A stretch of 8,313 nucleotides of DNA from Frankiaceae bacterium (GTDB taxonomy: Bacteria; Actinomycetota; Actinomycetes; Frankiales; Frankiaceae): assembly GCA_030840885.1 (NCBI GenBank), contig JAVEDQ010000202.1, forward strand, positions 1 to 8,313. The letters run 5' to 3'. A program made the position numbers and the translations under genes. Positions within the stretch are counted from its first letter, which is position 1. Each line of letters opens with the position of its first letter. Positions 1 to 6,669 of the stretch are shown piece after piece. The notes beneath the pieces were generated by a model. It saw only the letters and a program-made list of their open reading frames with translations, made no database searches and was not told where the DNA came from.

Positions 1-1064
1 CGGGCGAGGTGCACGGTGCCGGCCCCGCCGGCGGCCTCGGCGGTCCACGGAATCGAGCCGTCGAGGGTCCAGTCGATCTTGAAGGTGCCGTTGTCGAACT
101 CGAAGCGCTTGATGTCGTGGAGCACCCGCCCGGGAACGTGCTCGCGGTCGAGCATCTTCAGATACAGCGACGGTGCGGCGACGTCGGCGATGACGGCACG
201 CCGCGCGAGCACCTCCCCACCGGAGGCGAGGCGGACCCCGCGGGCCCGGTCGTCGCCGATGAGGATTTCCGCGACGGGGCTGTTGCAGGCGACGGTCCCG
301 CCGCGGGACTCGAGCCGCCGCACGAGCGCCGCGGTCAGCGAGCCGGCCCCGCCGACCGGCGCGGGGAAGCCGACGCTCTGGCCGAGCATGCACAGCAGCC
401 AGCCCATGAAGCCGCTGATGGGGCTCTCCGGGCCGAGGTCGCTGTGCAGCGCGTTGCCGCCGAGCAGCAACCCCCCGCCCTTCCCGGCGAACTCCTCCTC
501 CGCCATGCGCCGCACCGGCAGCACGGCGAAGCGCGCGAAGCGCAGCAGGTCGCTCGGGCCGAGCCGTCCTGCGATCTTCGCTCCTGCTCCGATCGGGGGG
601 AACGGGCCCAGCAGCGCATCGATCAGCGGCTCCTGCACCTGGTGGAACAGCGCGACCAGGCGGCGCCAGGCGTCGCCGTCACCGGGGGCGTAGGAGTCCA
701 GCGACGCGGCGGTCTCGTCGATGTCGAGGCTGACGTAGGCGCACCGGCCGTCCCGGTCGGGGTTGGCGACGACCGAGGGCGAGTACGCCCACTGCAGGCC
801 GTGGTCGGGGAGGTTCAGCGAGTTGAGCACCGGGCTGACCACGCCGAGCGGATAGAACGCGCTGAACATGTCGCTGGTGAAGCCCGGTTCGACGAGTTCC
901 GCGCTCCGCACCGCCCCGCCGGGTGCGTCCTGCGCCTCGAGGACCAGCACCGACCAGCCGGCGTCGGCGAGGACGTTCGCGGCGGTCAGACCATTCGGAC
1001 CGGAGCCGATGACGATCGCGTCGACGTCACCTGCAGGTCCTCGGTCGGAGCGGTGGGTGCTCAT
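1..1064 (-). CDS. Phytoene-desaturase-like FAD-dependent oxidoreductase, C-terminus cut by window edge
   Basis: The ATG at 1064-1062 opens a frame that stays open to the left edge (354 codons seen), so the C-terminal part is missing. The N-terminus holds a Rossmann dinucleotide-binding motif, GSGPNG, at residues 20-25, then an acidic residue (E43) ending the second strand and a GG pair at 49-50 (APGGAVRS). This is the usual FAD-binding start of the phytoene dehydrogenase/amine oxidase group (COG1233; human relative PYROXD2). Later, DWTLDGSIPW followed by AGTVHLA (about residues 325-354) matches a stretch conserved in that group. The start overlaps the stop of the upstream SRPBCC gene as ATGA, with GGGAG about 8 bases before it inside that gene, so translational coupling is likely. 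The reaction is probably oxidation or desaturation of a hydrophobic substrate. Many members of this group are not carotenoid enzymes, and no carotenoid genes are visible, so the substrate is unknown. Confidence 0.88.
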   Translation of the reverse strand, partial: MSTHRSDRGPAGDVDAIVIGSGPNGLTAANVLADAGWSVLVLEAQDAPGGAVRSAELVEPGFTSDMFSAFYPLGVVSPVLNSLNLPDHGLQWAYSPSVVANPDRDGRCAYVSLDIDETAASLDSYAPGDGDAWRRLVALFHQVQEPLIDALLGPFPPIGAGAKIAGRLGPSDLLRFARFAVLPVRRMAEEEFAGKGGGLLLGGNALHSDLGPESPISGFMGWLLCMLGQSVGFPAPVGGAGSLTAALVRRLESRGGTVACNSPVAEILIGDDRARGVRLASGGEVLARRAVIADVAAPSLYLKMLDREHVPGRVLHDIKRFEFDNGTFKIDWTLDGSIPWTAEAAGGAGTVHLA

Positions 1065-1534
1065 TCGGGTTCTCCCGTCGGGGGCTTGGGCGGGCCGGCG
1101 CGGCCCTCGGCGATCGAGCGCAGGCAGGCGAGACTGATCCAGTTGCGCACCCAGAAGGCTGCGTCCTGCACGGGGTTGTGAAACCAGCGCACCGGACCCA
1201 TCGCGGGCGTCTCCTCGAGCACGACGCGGGTGCGGTCCTCGTCGAACTCCTCGAGCTGCAGGTCGACCGTGGCCGCGCCGAACACGCCGATCTCCGCGCG
1301 CAACGTGAGGCGGCGGCCCGGCTGATTGCGCACGACCTTGGTCTCGTCGTTGAACTGCAACGGCCAGAACAAACCGAGCTTGTGCCCGAATGCGCTGCCG
1401 GGTGCCGGGAAATCGGCGTCCACCGTGCGCAATCGGGAGGCGCCGACCACCCAGTCCGGATAGCGCCGGGCGTCGCTGAGCACGGCGAACACGGTCGCGA
1501 CCGGCGCGTCGACGATCGCGACGTTGCGAGACAT
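1061..1534 (-). CDS. SRPBCC (START/polyketide cyclase-like) family protein
   Basis: A 157-residue protein with the length and pattern of a single-domain SRPBCC helix-grip fold. The N-terminal strand is followed by an APVATVFAVLSDARRYPDWV segment (residues 10-29), the helix and turn typical of this family. Next come a PAPGSAFGHKLG stretch, alternating beta strands (RRLTLRAEI, ATVDLQLEEF, TRVVLEETP) and a C-terminal helix around NWISLACLRSIAEG that would line the pocket. The tail (GPPKPPTGEPE) looks disordered. Such proteins bind hydrophobic ligands, and some catalyse cyclisation or aromatisation; no catalytic residue can be assigned here. The ATG start is preceded by only a modest G-rich Shine-Dalgarno (GGGGTAGGG). 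The stop overlaps the start of the downstream FAD oxidoreductase gene by four bases, so the two are almost certainly co-translated and may share a substrate or product (inference). Confidence 0.85.
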   Translation of the reverse strand: MSRNVAIVDAPVATVFAVLSDARRYPDWVVGASRLRTVDADFPAPGSAFGHKLGLFWPLQFNDETKVVRNQPGRRLTLRAEIGVFGAATVDLQLEEFDEDRTRVVLEETPAMGPVRWFHNPVQDAAFWVRNWISLACLRSIAEGRAGPPKPPTGEPE

Positions 1535-1694
1535 GCCCGAGCCCTACCCCGGCGGGCCTTTGCACACCTTTCCTCCGAGAGGTGCGGGTCACCCGGTTTC
1601 AGCCTGGCATCATGCGTGATGTGCGTCGGGCAACCCTCTTTCTGACGTACGCGAATGTCGTCGACAACGCCGGAGACCCGAGGCGGAGGCGGAA
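1535..1694. promoter_or_regulatory. Divergent intergenic region with a short dyad (1608-1621)
   Basis: This 160-base spacer separates the minus-strand SRPBCC gene from the plus-strand protease gene and must hold the control signals for both if each has its own promoter. The clearest structure is an inverted repeat at 1608-1621: CATCA, four bases, TGATG. It is near-central in the spacer and could be an operator or a small hairpin. I could not identify a convincing -35/-10 pair on either strand. On the plus strand a purine-rich ribosome binding region (GGCGGAGGCGGAA) lies directly before the ATG at 1695. Confidence 0.35.
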
Positions 1695-2735
1695 ATGAAC
1701 CGCTTGTTCGACGCCCTGACCTTCGGGCCGACGCGGCGGCGGCGCTCGCTCGACAAGCAGTTCCGGCAGCTGTCCGAGGCCTATCGCTCCGGCGCACCGC
1801 TCGGCGGGCCGGAGCCACCCCGCGGCGGGCTCTCGAGGCGTCCCCCTGCGTCGAGCGGCTTCGGCGGCCCCGCGGCTCCGGCCGGGCCCGGCACGGGACG
1901 GCTGCTGCTCGTGCTCGCCGTCATCATCGTCGTGGTCGGAGCGGTGCTGGTCGGCGCCCGTTCCTTGAGCGGCTCGTCCCGCCCGGCCGGTATCGACGGG
2001 CCGGTCGAGTCATTCTCCCCGGTGCCGGACGAGCCGTCCTCGACGCGCCCCGGCCTCCCGCCCGCAGGAGTCGGGTCCTCCCCGGATCGCCTGCTGCCCG
2101 TCGTCGCGTTCCCGCCCGGCAGAGGCGGATACGCCTTCGAGAACACCACCGTGACGGGTGGTCCCGTGACCTGGGACCCCTGCCGACCGATCACCGTCGT
2201 CACCCGCACCGCCCCCGGCATGCCGACCTCGGGCGACCGACTCGTGCAGGAGGCCCTCAGCGCGGTCCAGCAGGCGTCCGGCCTCAAGCTGGTGCAGGAG
2301 GGGAACAGCAACGAGGTGCCGACCGCGAAGCGCGAGGCGTACCAGCCGCAGCGCTACGGCCGGCGGTGGGCTCCGGTGCTGATCGCCTGGTCCGACCCGA
2401 AGGAGACGCCGGAGCTGGCCGGGCGCGTTCTCGGCCTCGGCGGAGCGTCCCGGGTCACCGTCACCCCGCCCGGCGAGCCCGGTATCACCGGCTACGTGAC
2501 CGGCAGTGTCACCCTCGACGGCCCGGAGATCACCCAGCTGGCCCGGAGCCAGGGCACCGCCGCCGCCCGCGCTGTCGTGGAGCACGAGCTCGGGCACCTC
2601 CTCGGGTTGGCCCACGTGCCCGATCGACGCCAGCTCATGTACTCCGAGACCGAGTTCGGCGTCACGAGCTACCAGTCCGGCGACCGGCGGGGGCTGGCCC
2701 AGCTCGGCGCCGGAGCATGTACGCCGGGGCTGTAG
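1695..2735 (+). CDS. Membrane-anchored matrixin-like zinc metalloprotease
   Basis: A 346-residue protein. Residues 1-68 are a cytoplasmic-type region with a basic RRRR patch (14-17) and a Pro/Gly-rich linker. Residues about 69-88 form one hydrophobic membrane span (LLLVLAVIIVVVGAVLVG), giving an N-in, C-out topology. A Ser/Pro-rich stalk follows to about 140, then a folded C-terminal domain. That domain ends with the metzincin motif HELGHLLGLAH: H297, H301 and H307 as zinc ligands, E298 as the catalytic base. The Met-turn (M315 in QLMYSE) lies eight residues after the third histidine, so all expected catalytic residues are present. C163 (WDPCRPI) and C342 could form a disulfide outside the membrane. 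There is no obvious cysteine-switch propeptide. Family M10-like assignment is firm at motif level; the substrate is unknown. The ATG has a good purine-rich binding site (AGGCGGAGGCGGAA). The gene ends 18 bases from the convergent pilB stop, with no obvious terminator between. Confidence 0.85.
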   Translation: MNRLFDALTFGPTRRRRSLDKQFRQLSEAYRSGAPLGGPEPPRGGLSRRPPASSGFGGPAAPAGPGTGRLLLVLAVIIVVVGAVLVGARSLSGSSRPAGIDGPVESFSPVPDEPSSTRPGLPPAGVGSSPDRLLPVVAFPPGRGGYAFENTTVTGGPVTWDPCRPITVVTRTAPGMPTSGDRLVQEALSAVQQASGLKLVQEGNSNEVPTAKREAYQPQRYGRRWAPVLIAWSDPKETPELAGRVLGLGGASRVTVTPPGEPGITGYVTGSVTLDGPEITQLARSQGTAAARAVVEHELGHLLGLAHVPDRRQLMYSETEFGVTSYQSGDRRGLAQLGAGACTPGL

Positions 2736-2753
2736 CGGGTAACGAAGCCTGTC

Positions 2754-4421
2754 TCAGACGACGACGCGCAGGATCTCCTCGATCGAGGTGACGCCCTGCA
2801 GCACCTTCGCGAGGCCGTCGTCCCGCAGGGTCACCATGCCCTGTTCCTTGGCGACGACGCGGACGGCATCCGCCGACGCCCGCTCCACCGCCAGCCGTTC
2901 GATCTCCTCGCTGACCGCCATGACCTCGTGCAGCGCGAGCCGGCCCTTGTAGCCGGTCTTCGAGCAGGCCGAGCAGCCCACCGGGCGGTACAGCTTCGGC
3001 AGGTCCTCGTCCTCGGGCCACGGCCAGCGGGAGGCGCGCAGTGAGTCGCGGGTGGGCTCGTAAGGCTCCTTGCACTTGCTGCACAGCCGGCGGGCGAGCC
3101 GCTGCGCGAGCACGCAGTCCAGCGCCGATCCGACGAGGAAGGGCTCGATGCCCATTTCGATGAGGCGGTTCACCGCACTCGGGGCGTCGTTGGTGTGCAG
3201 GGTCGAGAGCACGAGGTGGCCGGTCAGCGCGGCCTCGATGGCGATCTGCGCCGTCTCGTGGTCGCGGATCTCACCGAGCAGCACGATGTCCGGGTCCGAA
3301 CGCAGGATCGACCGCAGGGCCCTGGCGAAGGTGAGACCCGCCTTCGGGTTGGCCTGGACCTGGTTGATGCCCGGCAACCGGTACTCCACCGGGTCCTCGA
3401 CCGTGATCACGTTGACCTCGGGCTTGTTCACGATGTTCAGCGTCGAATACAGCGTCGTCGACTTGCCCGACCCGGTCGGACCGGTGACCAGGAGCATGCC
3501 GTAGGGCTTGGTGAACGACTCCTCCCACCGGGTGTAGTTCGCATCGGCGAACCCGAGGTCGGAGAGCTTCAGCATCGCCGTCGAGTTGTCCAGGATGCGC
3601 ATGACGATCTTCTCGCCCCACACCGTCGGCAGGGTGGCCACGCGCAGGTCGACCTTGCGGCCGTTCGTCTGCACGGAGAGCCGCCCGTCCTGCGGGATGC
3701 GCCGCTCGGCGATGTCCATCTCACTCATGATCTTCAGGCGGGAGATGACGCCGGCCTGGATCGACTTGGGCGAGTGCATCATCTCGTGCAGCACGCCATC
3801 GATGCGGAAGCGGACGCGGAGGTCACGCTCGGCCGGTTCGATGTGGATGTCGGAGGCACGGTCGGTGATGGCCTGGCTGATGAGCAGATTGACGAACTTG
3901 ACGATCGGCGCGTCGTCGACGATCTCCCTGACCTTGCCGAGGTCGTTCTCGTCCTCCTCGGCGACGTCGATGGACGTCGTCAGCTCGTCCATGTAGCCGT
4001 CGCTGCGGTGATAGCGGTCGATCGCCGCGAGCAGGTCGGCCTTGGTCGCGACGACCGGCCGGACCTCCTTGCCGGTGATCGACCGGATGTCGTCGACGGC
4101 GAACACGTTCGCCGGGTCGGCCATCGCCACGAGCAGGCGGCCGTCCTCGTAGCCGATCGGCAGCGCGGCGTGGCGCTTGGCCACGGCCGACGAGATGCTC
4201 GCGACCGCGCTGCCGTCGACCGGGTACTCGGAGAGGTCGACGAACGCGAGGCCGATCTGCTGTGCGAGTGCGGCGACGAGCTGCGACTCGGTGACCATGT
4301 TCAGGTCGACGAGCACGCGGCCGAGGCTGCGTCCGAGCTTCTGCTGCTCGTCGATCGCGTTGGTGAGCTGTTCGACGCTGACCAGACCGCTCTCGATCAG
4401 GATGTCGCCGAGCTGCTTCAC
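2754..4421 (-). CDS. pilB: PilB/GspE-family type IV pilus or type II secretion assembly ATPase
   Basis: A full-length (555 residues) hexameric secretion ATPase that would power pilin or pseudopilin assembly at the inner face of the membrane. Residues 1-55 form an MshEN-type N-terminal domain: two copies of the LG..(L/I)(V/I)..(G/N) pattern at 3-26 and 32-55, with a five-residue spacer. The core has the N2 domain (DIHIEPAERDLRVRFRIDG, 191-209), Walker A GPTGSGKST (314-322), an Asp box (VITVEDPVEY, 338-347), Walker B LLGEIRD (381-387) and a His box TGHLVLSTLHTNDA (400-413). A tetracysteine zinc module (C447, C450, C483, C486) marks the PilB/GspE branch and excludes PilT, which lacks it. The start is a GTG; the Shine-Dalgarno is weak (GCGAGAG). 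It lies 81 bases downstream of the DUF4388 gene on the same strand, probably one transcript. No other pilus gene follows. The first-position arginines of both MshEN repeats are replaced (Q3, S32). PilB versus GspE cannot be settled without the partner genes. Confidence 0.95.
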   Translation of the reverse strand: MKQLGDILIESGLVSVEQLTNAIDEQQKLGRSLGRVLVDLNMVTESQLVAALAQQIGLAFVDLSEYPVDGSAVASISSAVAKRHAALPIGYEDGRLLVAMADPANVFAVDDIRSITGKEVRPVVATKADLLAAIDRYHRSDGYMDELTTSIDVAEEDENDLGKVREIVDDAPIVKFVNLLISQAITDRASDIHIEPAERDLRVRFRIDGVLHEMMHSPKSIQAGVISRLKIMSEMDIAERRIPQDGRLSVQTNGRKVDLRVATLPTVWGEKIVMRILDNSTAMLKLSDLGFADANYTRWEESFTKPYGMLLVTGPTGSGKSTTLYSTLNIVNKPEVNVITVEDPVEYRLPGINQVQANPKAGLTFARALRSILRSDPDIVLLGEIRDHETAQIAIEAALTGHLVLSTLHTNDAPSAVNRLIEMGIEPFLVGSALDCVLAQRLARRLCSKCKEPYEPTRDSLRASRWPWPEDEDLPKLYRPVGCSACSKTGYKGRLALHEVMAVSEEIERLAVERASADAVRVVAKEQGMVTLRDDGLAKVLQGVTSIEEILRVVV

Positions 4422-4502
4422 ACTCTCGCTTTCGGCAGGTTGGGGCGGTTTCTCAATCTCCCGGAGGGGCCGGCGGGGCGCGGAACCGGGCCCCGACCGT
4501 CC

Positions 4503-5615
4503 TCAGCCAGCGCTACCGGTCGGGAGCTGGAGAAGGAGGCTGCGACGCACCGGTGCGTCCTGGGCACCTCCGGCGAGGGTCAGCGTCGGACGGGTCTCGG
4601 GCTGCGGCTCGGGCGCGGGAAGCGGAAGCGGCTGCGCATCGGGCGCGAGGGCACTCGAGCCGGAGGTGTGAGCTGCGGAGACGGTGACGACGGGACCAGT
4701 CGCTGACCCAGTCGACGGACCAGTCGCTGGCCCGGCCGACGCGGTGACGGTCGGGGTCAGCGGGGCGGCGCTGGCACCTGCGGGCTCGGCGTGTGGGGCT
4801 GGCTGGGTGGGTATCGCCGCGGCGGACGGAAGCGGCTCGGCCGCGTGCGGCGAACCACCTTCGAGCGTCCCGAGCAGCGCCTGACGACGCGAGAGCTCGA
4901 CGAAGCCACCACCCGGCCCGGCGGCGCCAGGTACGACCAGCAGGCCACGCGTGACGAGCGCGGCGAGTGAGCGCACGACGGCGAACTCGGACCGGCCGAG
5001 CAGAGCGACGATCTCGGTGACCGTGCGGGAGCCGTCGACCAGGGCGAGCAGCCCCCACTCCTCGCGGGAGCAGCGCGGGTCCTCGGCCGGGGCGACGGCG
5101 AGCGTGAGAGCGACTTCGGTGGACGGGATGACCGCGACGAGTTCGTCCCAGACGCTGCGCCGCCGCTGTCCCTCGGCGACGACCTCGTCCACCGCCAGCT
5201 GCAATGGCAGCGGGTCGGGGTCGGCATCGTCGACGACGAAGGAGAACTCTCCCCCGGTCCAGCGCAGCAGCTCACCGACGGCGTCGGTCGCCTGCTCGGC
5301 GGCGAGCGGCAACAGTGCCTGCTCGTCGACCGCACCGGCTTCGAGCAGACCGGCGACGACGCCGTGGTCGGGCCGCACGGAGTCGACGGCACGGCGCAAG
5401 GCGTCGTCGTCGACCAGCCCGGCGCCGATGATCCGGCGGGCGAGCACCTGCCGTGAGGTGTCGGACGACGCGGCACAGATCGCGCCCTCGCGGACGCGGA
5501 CCACCCCCGCGGCCGGCGGAGCGGACAGCCGTAGGGCGCCGCTCTTCCGGGTGAAGGCGAGCAGCTGCAGGATGTCCGGCAGTCCGAACGCATCGAGTGT
5601 GCCTTCGAGCCGCAC
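4503..5615 (-). CDS. DUF4388 (PATAN-like) domain protein with disordered Pro/Ala/Thr tail
   Basis: A 370-residue protein read from a GTG at 5615-5613. This start is chosen because GGGAGG lies five bases upstream and because the conserved domain begins right there (VRLEGTLDAFGLPDILQLL). The same frame runs open for 102 more codons upstream, but that part looks non-native. Residues 1 to about 130 fit DUF4388, with FTRKSGALRL (21-30), VREGAICAA (41-49) and a closing GGEFSFVV (121-128). Residues about 182-228 (REEWGLLALVDGSRTVTEI, then ALVTRGLLVV) look like a small winged-helix module, a common companion of DUF4388. From about 235 to 355 the chain is low-complexity Pro/Ala/Thr/Gly with a tandem duplication, and it ends in a short hydrophobic segment (VRRSLLLQLP). 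DUF4388/PATAN proteins are linked to signalling, often with response regulators or small GTPases. Here it precedes pilB, suggesting an adaptor or regulator of that ATPase (inference). No membrane span or signal peptide is seen. Confidence 0.85.
   Translation of the reverse strand: MRLEGTLDAFGLPDILQLLAFTRKSGALRLSAPPAAGVVRVREGAICAASSDTSRQVLARRIIGAGLVDDDALRRAVDSVRPDHGVVAGLLEAGAVDEQALLPLAAEQATDAVGELLRWTGGEFSFVVDDADPDPLPLQLAVDEVVAEGQRRRSVWDELVAVIPSTEVALTLAVAPAEDPRCSREEWGLLALVDGSRTVTEIVALLGRSEFAVVRSLAALVTRGLLVVPGAAGPGGGFVELSRRQALLGTLEGGSPHAAEPLPSAAAIPTQPAPHAEPAGASAAPLTPTVTASAGPATGPSTGSATGPVVTVSAAHTSGSSALAPDAQPLPLPAPEPQPETRPTLTLAGGAQDAPVRRSLLLQLPTGSAG
4693..4740. repeat. 24-bp in-frame tandem duplication in the DUF4388 tail
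   Basis: Two adjacent 24-base units (4693-4716 and 4717-4740), both beginning GGACCAGTCGCTG and matching at 21 of 24 positions. The unit is a multiple of three, so the frame is kept. On the minus strand the units give two related eight-residue blocks, SAGPATGP and STGSATGP (about residues 293-308), within the disordered tail. Confidence 0.8.
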
Positions 5616-5620
5616 CGCTA

Positions 5621-5626
5621 CCTCCC
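5621..5626 (-). promoter_or_regulatory. Shine-Dalgarno deciding the GTG start of the DUF4388 gene
   Basis: On the minus strand the sequence reads GGGAGG, then TAGCG, then GTG. Five-base spacing and near-consensus pairing to the 16S rRNA tail favour the GTG at 5615 over the far-upstream ATG codons of the same open frame. Confidence 0.7.
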
Positions 5627-5808
5627 GAACCCTGGGTCGCCTGTCGGCAGTCCGAGGGGTACTCGGGCTGCACCCGGACCATCGGCATCCCGGAAGGGCC
5701 GCTGAACCGCCGAGCGCCTCGGCCGGGATGTCCGGTCCGCCGGGTCCGGGTGGGGTGTCTTGACGTGTCCTCGACCCCGGGACGAGGCTGAGCGAGCGGG
5801 CGCCGTCC
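5627..5808. promoter_or_regulatory. Divergent promoter region between the DUF4388/pilB unit and the lactonase/HOT unit
   Basis: The spacer between the two start codons (5616-5835) is about 220 bases, the longest gene-free stretch in the window, and should contain promoters for both units. On the plus strand a TTGACG hexamer at 5760-5765 is a good match to a housekeeping -35 box, but about 18 bases later I see only a poor -10 candidate (GAGGCT, 5784-5789). On the minus strand I see no convincing promoter. The region has no plausible gene of its own. Confidence 0.35.
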
Positions 5809-5835
5809 GGCCGCCCCCCGATCGAGGAGGCGGCC
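5809..5835 (+). promoter_or_regulatory. Shine-Dalgarno with overlapping hairpin before the TTG start
   Basis: GAGGAGG at 5824-5830 is a near-perfect Shine-Dalgarno, five bases before the TTG at 5836, and fixes that start. A perfect 7-base inverted repeat, GGCCGCC (5809-5815) and GGCGGCC (5829-5835), encloses it. The right arm takes the last two G of the Shine-Dalgarno and ends immediately before the start codon. In the mRNA this could partly hide the ribosome site. In such G+C-rich DNA a 7-base match may be chance. Confidence 0.5.
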
Positions 5836-6645
5836 TTGGCGCCCTCGAAGCTGCACATCCTGGACAACGGGGCCATGCACTGCGACATCACGTGGCTGCT
5901 GCTCAAACCGGGACGCAACATCCGCCCGCGCCAGGAGAAGGACCATCCGATCGAGTGGTACGACGCCTCGACCTACACGGTCCTCGTGGAGACGCCGGAG
6001 GGCCGGCTGCTCTGGGACACGAGCTGCCCGCGGGACTGGGAGCAGCGCTGGGAGCCGACCGGCCTGCAGGACTTCTTCCCCTACGACAACGTGTCCGAGG
6101 AGCAGTACCTCGACTCGCGGCTGAAGCAGCTCGGCGTCGAACTCGGCAGCATCGACTACGCCGTGTTGTCGCACCTGCACTTCGACCACGCCGGCAACGT
6201 CAACATGCTGGCCGGTCAGGGCCCGAGGATGATCTGCCACGAGAAGGAGAAGGAATTCGCGTTCGGCTTCGACGGCTTGTTCACCGGCGCGCACCTGAAG
6301 ACCGACTACGAGAACGTCGAGTTCGAGACGGTCTCGGGCGACTACGAGATCCTGCCGGGGATCACCCTGCTCGAGACGCCGGGTCACACGCCCGGTCAGA
6401 TGTCGATGAAGGTGGACCTGCCCGAGTCCGGCAGCATGATCTTCACGTCCGACGCGGTGTACATGGGCGACTCCTACGGCCCACCGGCCGTCGCCGCCGC
6501 GATCGTCAACGACATGGCCGCGTTCTACGCCTCGGTGGAGAAGGTGCGCAGTGTCGCCGAGAAGTCGAATGCCACCGTGGTGTTCGGGCACGACTCCCAG
6601 CAGATGCAGGGCTTGCGTAAGGCTCCGGAGAGCAGCTACACGTGA
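5836..6645 (+). CDS. AHL-lactonase-family metallo-beta-lactamase-fold hydrolase
   Basis: A 269-residue, probably cytosolic, dinuclear-zinc lactone hydrolase. The metal-binding set is complete: HLHFDH (H113, H115, D117, H118), TPGHTPG (H184), the bridging D206 in FTSDAVY, and H252 in FGHD. The order and spacing fit the AiiA/AttM N-acyl-homoserine lactonase group rather than true beta-lactamases or glyoxalase II. The C-terminus (VRSVAEKSNATVVFGHD, then KAPES) resembles my recollection of the Agrobacterium lactonase AttM/BlcC. Length fits the family (about 250-275). There is no signal peptide. The TTG start is supported by GAGGAGG five bases upstream; the first in-frame ATG would remove 13 residues. 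It is followed after 24 bases by a transhydrogenase gene on the same strand, which points to a metabolic lactone, for example gamma-butyrolactone, more than to quorum quenching. The true substrate cannot be read from sequence. Confidence 0.88.
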   Translation: MAPSKLHILDNGAMHCDITWLLLKPGRNIRPRQEKDHPIEWYDASTYTVLVETPEGRLLWDTSCPRDWEQRWEPTGLQDFFPYDNVSEEQYLDSRLKQLGVELGSIDYAVLSHLHFDHAGNVNMLAGQGPRMICHEKEKEFAFGFDGLFTGAHLKTDYENVEFETVSGDYEILPGITLLETPGHTPGQMSMKVDLPESGSMIFTSDAVYMGDSYGPPAVAAAIVNDMAAFYASVEKVRSVAEKSNATVVFGHDSQQMQGLRKAPESSYT

Positions 6646-6669
6646 GCTCAGCCCCACCCGGCCAAGGCC

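Noticed and set aside
9..1181. A roughly 390-codon plus-strand open frame at the left edge
   Set aside because: It is antisense to the FAD oxidoreductase, whose dinucleotide-binding and family motifs are clear on the minus strand, and its composition is typical of an antisense shadow.
1027..1818. A 263-codon minus-strand frame overlapping the SRPBCC gene
   Set aside because: It is extremely Arg/Ser/Ala-rich, lacks any motif, and is in another frame from the SRPBCC protein that explains this region.
4474..4495. Inverted repeat CGGGGC/GCCCCG between the DUF4388 and pilB genes, considered as a terminator
   Set aside because: Only six base pairs with a 10-base loop and no T-tract on the transcribed side; such matches are common in this composition, and the two genes look co-transcribed.
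3195..4706. A roughly 500-codon plus-strand open frame opposite pilB
   Set aside because: It is a mirror of the well-supported pilB frame, has biased composition and no domain, and runs into the DUF4388 gene without a sensible start signal.
5679..5686. GCCGATGG on the minus strand, resembling the -10 element of WhiG/sigma-28-type promoters, upstream of the DUF4388/pilB unit
   Set aside because: Two of eight bases differ from GCCGATAA and no TAAA-like -35 element lies about 15 bases upstream, so it is probably chance.
5616..5921. 102-codon N-terminal extension of the DUF4388 gene
   Set aside because: The translation is low-complexity and unlike the domain, it would overlap the 5' end of the divergent lactonase gene, and a strong Shine-Dalgarno directly precedes the GTG at 5615.
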